DNA of 64,000 nt from Bacteroidota bacterium (GTDB lineage Bacteria > Bacteroidota > Bacteroidia > B-17B0 > Aurantibacillaceae): positions 1 to 64,000 of the forward strand of contig JANYEQ010000105.1 in the NCBI GenBank assembly GCA_025363015.1, read 5' to 3'. A program made the position numbers and the translations under genes. Under the pieces are notes generated by a model that was not told the DNA's origin, did no database searches, and worked only from the letters and a program-made list of their open reading frames with translations. Of this stretch, positions 9,028 through 17,599 are shown one piece after another. The first letter of the stretch is position 1; every line of letters starts with the position of its first letter.

Positions 9028-10701
9028 TTAGTGAACGTTTGTAAAATTAATGTATAGAGGTAAAGTATATTCCGTATTTAAATCCCAAAAAAATGTATTA
9101 TTAGTTTGTACTAAACCCGATGTTATAAAAAAACTTAAGCAAGGTTTATTTTTTGGGCTTGGTATATATTCTGCAACTAAGGTGTTGCACTTATTTTGTT
9201 TGGCTAATGTAATGGCAAATGCCAACATGGTTTCTTCGCACTTGCGCCCCATAACACGGCAACTTAAAATAAAATCGGTAATGTAGGCTATGTTATTTTT
9301 AAAGGTTAAGCCTAAAATACCTGTTAAACCTGCATCACCAAACTTATCTGTTAACGAAAAAGCCCATATACTATTTGTGCTTTGTGCTGTAAATTCGGTA
9401 ATTTCTTTTTCGGTTAACCGACGGGTGCTTAAATTTAATTGATTTGTTTTATTAAATAGTTGCGTAACGCGTGCGCTATTTTTTGAGTTTAAAGGCTCTG
9501 CATTAATTTTTATATCAATAGTAGCAAGCCATTCGTCTATGGATTGAAAGGTGAGTTTACTTTGACTACGATTTTTTTCGTCGTTATAATATTGGCTTCG
9601 ATTTGCATCTTCGTTACTTATTATAGATGTGGGAAAACAATTTAAGGCTTTCAAAAACGACGGAAATAACAATTTATCGTTTGGCATTTGGGGAACAAAT
9701 ACTTGTGGGAGGGCTTCTTGCACTCTAGCGCGCTCTGCAGGGTTATCATCTATAAAAACAACGGCATCAAGCCCAATGTTTAATTCAGTAGCTAAGTCGT
9801 ATATGTTTTGTGCTTTATCTTTCCAATTAATTTTGTAGGCTACAAAATTATTTTTTCTCAATATCATTTCGGGGTGTTTTTCTATAGCCGTTAGTGCAAC
9901 TAATTCTTCGTTTTTACTTACTATTGCTAATTGAACGCCTGTGTTTGCAATTGCTAACAGTGTTTTTTGAAAATCAACATAGGCCTCACCCAAAGCATTA
10001 TGCCCCCCTAATATTAAATGTTGCCAACCAGCATCGCCCACAATACCGCCCCATAGGGTGTCATCTAAGTCAAGAACAATTAATTTTTTTGTAAAACCAA
10101 GTAGAGTTTTAACGCAGGCATTTATATCGTTTGCGGCACACTCAAAAACTGTATTATGAAAAGGTATTTTACTTAAATACCAAAGTTTAGGTGAATAGGC
10201 ATTTGCGCCTGCACTATTTATCCAACGTTGTGCATCTAATACATAAAAGCCGTTTGGCTGTGTTAACTTTTGCGCCAACCTATTATTTATTTGTGCAAGT
10301 GTATACGCCACGCCATTAGTAAGATGATAAGCCGATATGCCATAGTATGTATTGGCATCGAGTGTAAACGAAGCTAAGAGCGTAAATTTAACTCTGCTTG
10401 AACAGCTGATAAGTTGCTGAATAAATTCATCCACTTCGTTTAAAATTACATCTAATGTAACGGTTTCATTATTTAATAATTTATTAAACGAATGAATGAC
10501 TTTGTGTGGCTGACAAAAAACAATTGCAAAATCGGGGGTGGATTGCCAACACTCTAAATGAGGATCAAGTAAAACCTGTTGTACTTGGTTAAAGGGCGCT
10601 ATTACAGGGTTGTAACCAATAGTATCGGTTAAATTAGTTAAATACCCCGATAGGTTATTAATTGTAAAATCAGATATTAAAATGGGTTTAAGCGCTTTCA
10701 A
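9028..10701 (-). CDS. FkbH-like HAD-IIIC phosphatase/acyl-loading enzyme
   Basis: 557 residues. The N-terminal 200 or so form the variable segment found in long FkbH proteins. The HAD domain begins with the nucleophile motif DLDDT at 211-215 (LIVLDLDDTLWGG), followed by a second HAD motif (VAIVSKNEE-like) and FIDDNPAERA. The C-terminal ~150 residues resemble a GNAT domain (FGDAGLTGILGL, SCRVMGRKCEETML). In polyketide and glycan pathways, FkbH enzymes take 1,3-bisphosphoglycerate, dephosphorylate it and load a glyceryl group on an ACP. The ACP gene starts 3 bp upstream, in agreement with this. The product here is probably an unusual acyl-ACP for transfer to an amine. Confidence 0.85.
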   Translation of the reverse strand: MKALKPILISDFTINNLSGYLTNLTDTIGYNPVIAPFNQVQQVLLDPHLECWQSTPDFAIVFCQPHKVIHSFNKLLNNETVTLDVILNEVDEFIQQLISCSSRVKFTLLASFTLDANTYYGISAYHLTNGVAYTLAQINNRLAQKLTQPNGFYVLDAQRWINSAGANAYSPKLWYLSKIPFHNTVFECAANDINACVKTLLGFTKKLIVLDLDDTLWGGIVGDAGWQHLILGGHNALGEAYVDFQKTLLAIANTGVQLAIVSKNEELVALTAIEKHPEMILRKNNFVAYKINWKDKAQNIYDLATELNIGLDAVVFIDDNPAERARVQEALPQVFVPQMPNDKLLFPSFLKALNCFPTSIISNEDANRSQYYNDEKNRSQSKLTFQSIDEWLATIDIKINAEPLNSKNSARVTQLFNKTNQLNLSTRRLTEKEITEFTAQSTNSIWAFSLTDKFGDAGLTGILGLTFKNNIAYITDFILSCRVMGRKCEETMLAFAITLAKQNKCNTLVAEYIPSPKNKPCLSFFITSGLVQTNNTFFWDLNTEYTLPLYINFTNVH

Positions 10702-10704
10702 TGT

Positions 10705-11013
10705 TTAAACTTTAGTTTCTAAATAATTAATTAAAGATTCTAAATTTATAAGCAGGTTTTCTTTGTTTTCAATAATTTCAGATATGTCTAACATAAAATC
10801 GGCATTACACTGTGCTTTTATATTTTCTTCAACAAGTACTAATAAATTAACTAAACCCAGGCTATCTAATTTGCCCTCGGGTGTAAAGCCTGTTCGAGAA
10901 AAAAGAATGGTATTTGTATTTTTTTGTAATTGTAAATCGCTTGCTTGAAAGGCATTGTAACTTTCAATAGCTAAAAAAACGGAGGCTTTTATTTTATCTT
11001 TTGTTGCAGTCAT
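10705..11013 (-). CDS. Acyl carrier protein
   Basis: About 102 residues with a four-helix ACP pattern and the phosphopantetheine site LDSLGLVNL; the Ser is residue 51 counted from this start. I chose the ATG at 11013 (MTATKDKIK). An upstream ATG at 11028 would add five residues and overlap the preceding gene's stop. It is the probable carrier for the acyl unit made by the FkbH-like enzyme that follows after 3 bp. It is distinct from the fatty-acid ACP, judging by divergent sequence and location. Confidence 0.85.
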   Translation of the reverse strand: MTATKDKIKASVFLAIESYNAFQASDLQLQKNTNTILFSRTGFTPEGKLDSLGLVNLLVLVEENIKAQCNADFMLDISEIIENKENLLINLESLINYLETKV

Positions 11014-11021
11014 TTTTTTGT

Positions 11022-11591
11022 TTACCAATTATCTTTTCCAGCATCTGTGCTTGGTTTTAACATATTTATTTTTATTTCAGATACTATGGAGTTGGCACAT
11101 TTTATGGCTTCGCCTTTTAATTTTTTCCAAATTAAATCGCCCATTATCATACTTCCACATTCAGCAATTGTGTTTTCAAAATTACCACCATTTGATTTGC
11201 CACTTTTGCTAATGTGTTTAATTTGTGCAATAGTGTATTTGTAGCGTTTATCTTTACACTCAATAATTACTTTCATTGTAATTTTACCCGTGTAATCGCA
11301 ATCAGGATTTAATTCTTTAGGCTTTACGGTAAAGGTAGCAATGCACTCGGCTTTACTACCCGTAGTAATTCCATTTGTTTTGCCATACTTTGCACTTTCA
11401 ATTTTTACCCAATTGACAGCGCGATTTAATAATTCGCTGGCAGATACTGAGTCGGGTGGAGAAATAACTTCGGTTATTTTGTATTCCTCTTTCTTTTTTG
11501 GTGCATCGTCTTCAATATTTGTTTGTGCAATATGGTAATTAGATTTAAAAATAATTACTAAAAAAAATACTATTTTAAATAATTTTACCAT
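11022..11591 (-). CDS. Exported DUF4468-like protein (copy 1)
   Basis: 189 residues. A signal peptide (MVKLFKIVFFLVIIF...HIAQ) leads to a single domain resembling the DUF4468 family, with alternating strands and the pair GKITMKVIIECKDKRYKYTI and IAECGSM. It is clearly paralogous to the gene at 11763-12440: the shared elements are GKITM(K/D)VIIE, a KH(I/K) turn, ECGSM and a C-terminal D-A-(G/N)-KD-(N/E)-W. Probably periplasmic or lipid-surface; function unknown. It ends 8 bp before the ACP start, so it may be co-transcribed with the acyl cassette by position alone. Confidence 0.7.
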   Translation of the reverse strand: MVKLFKIVFFLVIIFKSNYHIAQTNIEDDAPKKKEEYKITEVISPPDSVSASELLNRAVNWVKIESAKYGKTNGITTGSKAECIATFTVKPKELNPDCDYTGKITMKVIIECKDKRYKYTIAQIKHISKSGKSNGGNFENTIAECGSMIMGDLIWKKLKGEAIKCANSIVSEIKINMLKPSTDAGKDNW

Positions 11592-11762
11592 GTATTTTTA
11601 TTTATTTACTCTGCATTTATGCTCTCTATATTAGATACCACTTAAAGTACGTTCGCTCAGTGTAACATTCTTACATTTTACAATGCCTAGTGTAACATAT
11701 TAGGAAGCACTGAGGGCACTGTGAATGATGAAAGAGATGTATTGAAAACTATAAAAATAAAA

Positions 11763-12440
11763 TTACCACTCGTCTTTATTAGCATCCACCTCTTGTTTCA
11801 TTACTGCTTTTAAATCGTCAACTACAATTTTGGTACAGGCATAACTTTCGGCTCTAACTAGTTTCCACGTTCTATCGTTTAATTTCATTGAACCACACTC
11901 GGGCACTTCGGCATAAATATCTCCACCGCTCATACCTTGCGCATTCGATTTGTGTTTTATATTTTTTATGGTGTAGCGGTATTTACCTTCTTTTGCCTCA
12001 ATAATTACATCCATGGTAATTTTACCATCTACATCATTTTCGGGGTTTAGTATTTTTTGTTTAAAGTTAAAGGTAACGTTGCAGGTTACTGATTTACCGG
12101 AGTTAGTACCACCAGCTTTTATAAACTTTTTAGTTTTTAGGGTATACCAAGCTTGTGCACGTTTTAAAATTTCGGCTTGTGGGGCTGGCATTAGAGGCGG
12201 AAGGGTATCTACCACTTCTTCAACCACAACGGGCTCAACAACTACTGGCTTTTTTTTACCTTTTTTGCCTTCTACCACTGGGGCTATAGTTGGGGTAGGA
12301 GCTACTACTTTTGGTGCGTATTTGGCTCGTTCAACTTCAACCGTCACTATATCGCGAATTATTTTTTTCTCATCTTCTTTATCTTGCGAAAAAGTTAGAA
12401 AAGGTAAAATAAGTAAAGCGCCAAGTATTAATTTTTTCAT
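11763..12440 (-). CDS. Exported DUF4468-like protein (copy 2) with Pro/Val/Lys linker
   Basis: 225 residues from the Met at 12440: signal peptide MKKLILGALLILPFLTFSQ, a low-complexity linker rich in P, V, E and K (about residues 40-85), then the same DUF4468-like domain as the downstream paralogue. A longer reading frame begins at TTG 12464, but a perfect -7 element (12462-12469) covers that codon, so 12440 is the right start. The two copies are 171 bp apart and share roughly the last 120 residues. Function unknown; duplication is evident. Confidence 0.75.
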   Translation of the reverse strand: MKKLILGALLILPFLTFSQDKEDEKKIIRDIVTVEVERAKYAPKVVAPTPTIAPVVEGKKGKKKPVVVEPVVVEEVVDTLPPLMPAPQAEILKRAQAWYTLKTKKFIKAGGTNSGKSVTCNVTFNFKQKILNPENDVDGKITMDVIIEAKEGKYRYTIKNIKHKSNAQGMSGGDIYAEVPECGSMKLNDRTWKLVRAESYACTKIVVDDLKAVMKQEVDANKDEW

Positions 12441-12461
12441 TTTCAGTTTTTTATTTAAATA

Positions 12462-12469
12462 CAAAAATA
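12462..12469 (-). promoter_or_regulatory. Bacteroidota -7 element for the DUF4468 copy 2 gene
   Basis: On the minus strand this reads TATTTTTG, an exact TAnnTTTG match, about 20 bp upstream of the ATG at 12440. It overlaps the alternative TTG start and so decides the start codon. Confidence 0.65.
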
Positions 12470-12476
12470 AACTTTT

Positions 12477-14885
12477 TTAGTACATTTTAGTAAATTGATT
12501 TGGGTTGACTTCGCACATTAAATTGTAAATAGCATCAAACACATCATCGGCATTTGGTTTACTAAAATAATCGCCATCGCTACCGTAAGCTGGGCGATGC
12601 TCTTTACTTGCAATGGTAAGAGGTGCCGAGTCTAACCGCTGATAGCCTTTTTGTTCTTCAATTATTTTTTGTAAAATGTAAGCGCTTGCACCACCTGGTA
12701 CATCCTCGTCTAAGACCACCAAACGATTTGTTTTTTGTAAAGATTTAACGCAATCGTGGTGTATATCAAAAGGCAATAAGGTTTGTAAATCAATTAACTC
12801 CACACTAATATTAAATTTTTGTAATAATTTAATTGCCTCTTGTGCTATACGAACAGAGCTGCCATAGGTTACTAAAGTAACATCAGTACCTTGTTGTAAA
12901 ACTTCAACTATACCTAATGCCACTTTATAGTCGCCAAAATTACTGGGTTGTTTTTCTTTTAAACGATAGGCATTTAAAGGTTCTATAATTAATGCGGGCT
13001 CATCGGCTTGTAATAAGGTGTTGTAAAACCCGGAAGCAATGGTCATATTTCGTGGCACACAAATATTGATACCTCGGCAAGCACTAACAATCATACCCAT
13101 TGGCGAACCGCTGTGCCAAACGCCCTCTAACCTATGCCCGCGGGTGCGAATAATAACAGGGGCTTTTTGCATGCCTTTTGTACGCCATTGTAGGGTGGCA
13201 AGGTCATCGCTCATTAATTGAAGAGCATATAATAAATAATCTAAATATTGAATTTCGGCAACTGGGCGTAAGCCACGCATGGCTAAACCAATGGCTTGCC
13301 CCATAATAGTGGCTTCACGAATACCTGTATCAAAAACTCTATGCTCGCCATATTTTAATTGTAAGCCTTCTAAACCTTGATTAACGCCACCAATTTTACC
13401 AGAATCTTCTCCAAAAATCATTACTTCGGGATATTTGTTTAAGATCGCATCAAAATTATCGCGTAAAATTTCGCGGCCATCTACCTGTTTATCTTCGGTA
13501 TACACTACAGCATTAGGCAAAATATTTTTTACTTGTTGGTTGGATTGTGAATGTAAATGCGACCCATAGCGCGCATTATTTTCCAAACGAGCATGTTGCA
13601 GCCACGTTATTAAGCTTTGGTAAGCACTGGTATTATTGCCCACAAAATTTCTTAACACGGTTTTAACGGCGGTATGAATATCTTTACGAATGGGTTCTTT
13701 AATGGCTTTTAACTCCTTAACAATGGCTAAAACTTCATCGCCACCTATTTCTTCAAACAAAGCTATAACTTGGGTTAGCTCGTTTTTAATAGGAGTTAAA
13801 TAATCCGTCCAGGCTTTGTTTTTTGCTTGTTTTACAATTTCTTTAGCCTCTTCTTCAATCGCATTTAATTCCTCTTCACTAGCTAAAGCGTTGGCAATAA
13901 TCCATTCACGCATTTGCTTTATACAATCAAAATCTAATTCCCATTGCAGGCGTTCTTTACTTTTATAACGCTCGTGGCTACCGCTGGTACTATGCCCTTG
14001 TGGTTGTGTTACCTCTTCAACATGTACTAAAACGGGTACATGCTCTTCTCTACACACTTTTATGGCTTTTTCATAAGTTTCGCATAGGTGGGCATAATCC
14101 CAGCCTTTGGTTTTAAATATTTCGTAGCCCTTGCCACCGTTTTCGCGTTGAAAACCCTTTAATACCTCGCTAATACTTTCTTTAGTGGTTTGGTATTTTT
14201 TTGGAACTGAGATGCCATGTCCATCATCCCAAACACTTACTAGCATGGGTACTTGCAACACACCGGCGGCGTTTATGGTTTCCCAAAACAGGCCTTCGCT
14301 GGTGCTGGCATCGCCAATGGTACCAAACGCCACTTCGTTTCCTTGGTTGCTATAATTAGTAAATGGGGCTACGTGTAACTCTTTATTTATTTTATAAAAA
14401 TGCGACGCATACGCTAAACCCAATAAACGTGGCATTTGCGATGCAGTGGGAGAAACATCGCTACTCGAATTTTTTTGATTTACTAAGTCTTTAAACGAGC
14501 CATCGGCATTTAAACTATGTGTGCCAAAGTGGCCACCCATTTGGCGTCCGCCACTCATGGGTTCAAAATCAATATCAGTATGGCCATATAAACCCGCAAA
14601 CCATTGTTGTAGGTTTAAGGCTTCAATAGCAAACATAAAGGTTTGGTCGCGGTAATAGCCGCTTCTAAAATCGCCATTTTTAAATACTTTGCTCATGGCA
14701 ATTTGTGCCAATTCTTTACCATCGCCAAAAATACCAAACTTGGCCTTGCCAGTTAATACTTCTTTACGCCCCAATAAACTAGCTTGGCGGCTTTGGTTAA
14801 CCAATTTAAAATCGTGAAGTACAATTTTTTTAAAATCATCAAAACTTAAGTTGCCTTTTGTAGTGGCGGTATCTTGCTTTCCCAT
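12477..14885 (-). CDS. Fused alpha-beta E1 of a 2-oxoacid dehydrogenase complex
   Basis: 802 residues joining both E1 subunits in one chain, the form typical of Bacteroidota branched-chain/pyruvate dehydrogenases. It decarboxylates a 2-oxoacid on thiamine diphosphate and passes the acyl group to E2 lipoyl domains. The alpha half (about 30-400) contains the TPP segment GDASTSEGLFWETINAAG and the phospho-loop region HSTSGSHERYKS. A helical linker follows, then the transketolase-like beta half (about 450-790) with FGEDSGKIGGV, RPVAEIQYLDYL and GHRLEGVWHSGSP. The substrate (branched-chain 2-oxoacids or pyruvate) cannot be fixed from sequence alone. It is a single-gene transcript with its own -7 element. 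Confidence 0.9.
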   Translation of the reverse strand: MGKQDTATTKGNLSFDDFKKIVLHDFKLVNQSRQASLLGRKEVLTGKAKFGIFGDGKELAQIAMSKVFKNGDFRSGYYRDQTFMFAIEALNLQQWFAGLYGHTDIDFEPMSGGRQMGGHFGTHSLNADGSFKDLVNQKNSSSDVSPTASQMPRLLGLAYASHFYKINKELHVAPFTNYSNQGNEVAFGTIGDASTSEGLFWETINAAGVLQVPMLVSVWDDGHGISVPKKYQTTKESISEVLKGFQRENGGKGYEIFKTKGWDYAHLCETYEKAIKVCREEHVPVLVHVEEVTQPQGHSTSGSHERYKSKERLQWELDFDCIKQMREWIIANALASEEELNAIEEEAKEIVKQAKNKAWTDYLTPIKNELTQVIALFEEIGGDEVLAIVKELKAIKEPIRKDIHTAVKTVLRNFVGNNTSAYQSLITWLQHARLENNARYGSHLHSQSNQQVKNILPNAVVYTEDKQVDGREILRDNFDAILNKYPEVMIFGEDSGKIGGVNQGLEGLQLKYGEHRVFDTGIREATIMGQAIGLAMRGLRPVAEIQYLDYLLYALQLMSDDLATLQWRTKGMQKAPVIIRTRGHRLEGVWHSGSPMGMIVSACRGINICVPRNMTIASGFYNTLLQADEPALIIEPLNAYRLKEKQPSNFGDYKVALGIVEVLQQGTDVTLVTYGSSVRIAQEAIKLLQKFNISVELIDLQTLLPFDIHHDCVKSLQKTNRLVVLDEDVPGGASAYILQKIIEEQKGYQRLDSAPLTIASKEHRPAYGSDGDYFSKPNADDVFDAIYNLMCEVNPNQFTKMY

Positions 14886-15204
14886 TTTATATAATGCTAT
14901 TACACAAATATAATAGATTAGGGCAAATGATAAAAATATTTTGAGTTATTTATGTAATAATAGATTTTGTTAATCCTAAAACACACATTGTTATTAAGCA
15001 ATACGCTTTTTTTAATGGATGATGGTTGGAGTGGTAGCTTTTATATACCAATTATTTTTTGTTAAACTTAAAGCCATACCAAGGCTCCTTGAGTACAAAT
15101 ACTTTAGCAAGCGCTGTTATTTAAAAAAATAGCAAAAAAGTAAAATTAATTCGTTTTTTTACTACATTAGCCCCTATTAATAATATTAATAAATTAAAAA
15201 GCCT
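14886..15204. other. Divergent intergenic region, 319 bp
   Basis: Separates the divergent E1 and T9SS-cargo genes. It holds the E1 promoter element (14905-14912) and, near 15150-15175, a T-rich run ending in TTTACTACATTAG that may be the cargo gene's promoter. I see no RNA gene or small ORF worth calling. Confidence 0.5.
14905..14912 (-). promoter_or_regulatory. -7 promoter element of the E1 dehydrogenase gene
   Basis: Reads TATATTTG on the minus strand, an exact TAnnTTTG match, 20 bp before the ATG at 14885. I do not see a convincing -33 TTTG at the ideal distance. Confidence 0.6.
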
Positions 15205-16038
15205 ATGAAAAAAATATTTACACTTGCCTTAGTAATTGCAACTAATTTTATTATTGCACAAACCCCCACTTGTAGCTTAAACCCTACTTTTATTGCAAGT
15301 ACCAAAGTTGGTATTTGGCCCGATAGTGCTACTAACTTTGTACAAGGTACTGTTGGTGTACCCTACGTACAAAATATTACCGTAAAAGTACCAATAGATA
15401 CTGTAACTGGTTTTGGTACGTTTTGTTTTAACAGAGTGGTTTTATCAAACACCATTGTTACAAATTATAATTTGCCTCCGGGTTTAAATTTTGGTTCGAG
15501 TACAGCGGCTGTGGCCAATGGCTCAATAGCTGGTGCGCCCTCTTTTAAATTTCCTGGAGGTGCAAATAATTGCGCTAGTATTTTTGGTACGCCTACAACG
15601 GCAGGCACCTATACTTTAAGTTTAGTGGTACAACCCTACGTTAGCCCTAAATTTGGTAATTGCCCCAGCCCAGCAAATGTAAGCGGTGGTAGTGCATTAA
15701 CAAGCCCAACAACATTAAATTATTACATTATAAAAATAAATGCTGCCACTAGCATTAAAGAAGATGTAAACTCAAAATCGTTAAACATAACTAATATGCC
15801 AAATCCATTTAGTGGTAAAACGCAAATTAAATTTACTGTTAAAGATGAAGCGCAAGCAAAACTTACGGTTTATAATTTATTAGGTAATAAGGTATATGCC
15901 AATGTTTTTAAAACAAGCTATGGCGAAAATAATTATGAATTAGATGCCACCGATTGGGCGAATGGTATATATTTATACACTATACAATACAAAAATTATA
16001 CTGAAACAAAACGTTTGGTAGTGGTAAATACGAATTAA
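15205..16038 (+). CDS. T9SS-exported protein with type A sorting domain
   Basis: 277 residues. The signal peptide is MKKIFTLALVIATNFIIAQ. The middle contains a putative Ig-like module: LPPGLNF..., later GTPTTAGTYTLSLVV, the pattern seen in He_PIG domains. The last 75 residues are a Por_Secre_tail sorting domain (NMPNPFSGKTQIKFTV, LTVYNLLGNKV, WANGIYLYTIQY, KRLVV), so it should be carried across the outer membrane by the type IX system and anchored or released. Its stop codon overlaps the start of the RNase Z gene (TAATG), suggesting co-translation. Confidence 0.85.
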   Translation: MKKIFTLALVIATNFIIAQTPTCSLNPTFIASTKVGIWPDSATNFVQGTVGVPYVQNITVKVPIDTVTGFGTFCFNRVVLSNTIVTNYNLPPGLNFGSSTAAVANGSIAGAPSFKFPGGANNCASIFGTPTTAGTYTLSLVVQPYVSPKFGNCPSPANVSGGSALTSPTTLNYYIIKINAATSIKEDVNSKSLNITNMPNPFSGKTQIKFTVKDEAQAKLTVYNLLGNKVYANVFKTSYGENNYELDATDWANGIYLYTIQYKNYTETKRLVVVNTN

Positions 16039-16964
16039 TGAAACAACAAACCTTTGAACTTTTAATTTTAGGCTCATCTAGTGCCAGTCCTACTTCCAAC
16101 AGAAACCCAAGCGCTCAGTTATTAAACATAGCTGAGCGCTATTTTTTAATAGATTGTGGCGAGGCAACCCAAATACAGTTGCGCAAATACAAAGCAAAAC
16201 TACAGGCCATAAACCATATTTTAATTTCGCATTTACATGGCGATCATTTTTTTGGATTACCGGGTTTATTAAGTACCATGAGCCTTTTGGGCCGAAAACA
16301 AGCATTAACTATTTATTGCCCACCCGATTTAAAGTTAATAATAGATACTATAAATACTGCTTCGCAAACGGTATTAAATTTTGAAATTGTGTGGCAGTTT
16401 ACCACTGATACTAGTTTAAATTTACTGTTTGAAGATGCAAAGGTTCAAGTCTATTCTTTTCCGCTAAAGCACCGTATTTATTGCACTGGTTTTTTGTTTA
16501 AAGAAAAACCTTTGCCTAGAAACATTGATAAATATAAATTAGAGAAATTAAATATTTCGGTTGCGGAGATATTAAAATTAAAAAATGGGTTAGATGTTAT
16601 TAATGAAGATGGTAAACTTATTAAAAATAAAGAAGTAACCCTAAACCCTTTACCCGAAAGGAGTTATGCGTATTGTAGCGATACCATTTTTTATAAAAAA
16701 ATAGCTACGTTTATTAAAGATGTAGATTTACTATACCACGAAAGCACTTTTTTAGAAGATAAATTAGATAGGGCAAAAAAAACATTTCACAGCACTGCCA
16801 AACAAGCGGCAGAAATTGCAAAACTAAGCAATGCTACTAAGTTAGTGTTGGGTCACTTTTCGGCACGTTATGGTAATTTAGATAGTTTTTTACAAGAAGC
16901 AAAGCCCATTTTTAATAATTGTGAACTAGCCATAGAGGGTAAAACATTTAGCCCAAACGTTTAG
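16038..16964 (+). CDS. rnz: Ribonuclease Z (tRNA 3'-end processing)
   Basis: 308 residues, the usual length for short RNase Z. It is a metallo-beta-lactamase-fold endonuclease that trims 3' trailers from pre-tRNA. The zinc motif HLHGDH is at 65-70 (ILISHLHGDHFFGLPGL). Further ligands fall in YCSDT and in LGHFSARY, and a conserved HSTAKQAAEIA segment precedes the last. The start overlaps the upstream stop by one base. The 3' end overlaps by 17 bp, tail to tail, with the minus-strand gene that follows. Confidence 0.92.
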   Translation: MKQQTFELLILGSSSASPTSNRNPSAQLLNIAERYFLIDCGEATQIQLRKYKAKLQAINHILISHLHGDHFFGLPGLLSTMSLLGRKQALTIYCPPDLKLIIDTINTASQTVLNFEIVWQFTTDTSLNLLFEDAKVQVYSFPLKHRIYCTGFLFKEKPLPRNIDKYKLEKLNISVAEILKLKNGLDVINEDGKLIKNKEVTLNPLPERSYAYCSDTIFYKKIATFIKDVDLLYHESTFLEDKLDRAKKTFHSTAKQAAEIAKLSNATKLVLGHFSARYGNLDSFLQEAKPIFNNCELAIEGKTFSPNV

Positions 16965-17517
16965 TAATTAATTTACTCACATTACCAAATACTTGCCCCG
17001 GGCTAAACTTACGCCAATTAAAATCATCTAACTCGCCCCCGTAAATAAAAAAATAATCGAGGCGCGCTTGTTTAAATTCGTATAAAACGTGTTCTCTAAA
17101 ATTTAATAATACTATCCATCCATCGTTATTATTATCTTCAAACCATTCTTCATAATAACTATCATCGCTGTTATGAAAATTTAAAACGTTTTCGCCAATT
17201 AAAATAAATTTATTGATGCCACATAAAATAAGTTCGTCAATAAAATCTCGTTTTAAAAGCATTATATCGTTATTAATCGCATCATTCCATTCGCCAATAA
17301 ACTCAATTATAGCATATTTTTCGGCATAGTCTACAAACAAAATTTTAAGGTAAAGCGTTTCGCTGCCTATATCATCCCATTGTGGATGAATATAAAAATT
17401 ATATATTGTTTTACTAAACTCAAACTCGCTATACTCTGCGCCATAAAAAGGCGATTGAGGATCGGTAGCAGCAACGTATAGGTGTTGCCAATTATAAAAG
17501 GGTTCGATAGTATGCAT
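16948..17517 (-). CDS. Conserved hypothetical protein, acidic
   Basis: 189 residues with no signal peptide or membrane segment. It is aromatic-rich and acidic (YNWQHLYVAATDPQSPFYG; SYYEEWFEDNNNDGW). The predicted alternating strands and helices suggest a soluble alpha/beta protein. Its 3' end overlaps rnz by 17 bp on the opposite strand, an arrangement that argues for a real, tightly packed gene. I do not recognise a named family with confidence and assign no function. Confidence 0.65.
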   Translation of the reverse strand: MHTIEPFYNWQHLYVAATDPQSPFYGAEYSEFEFSKTIYNFYIHPQWDDIGSETLYLKILFVDYAEKYAIIEFIGEWNDAINNDIMLLKRDFIDELILCGINKFILIGENVLNFHNSDDSYYEEWFEDNNNDGWIVLLNFREHVLYEFKQARLDYFFIYGGELDDFNWRKFSPGQVFGNVSKLITKRLG

Positions 17518-17599
17518 TTACAAACACAAAATTAATATAAATTACAAAGTGTAAGCAGTAAAAAAATGAATAGAAATGTGTATATTTATAACCTATATA

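Noticed and set aside
12013-12480. 155-codon plus-strand frame
   Set aside because: Antisense to the DUF4468 copy 2 gene, whose product has a signal peptide and a paralogue; the plus frame gives a Ser/Thr-rich chain with no features.
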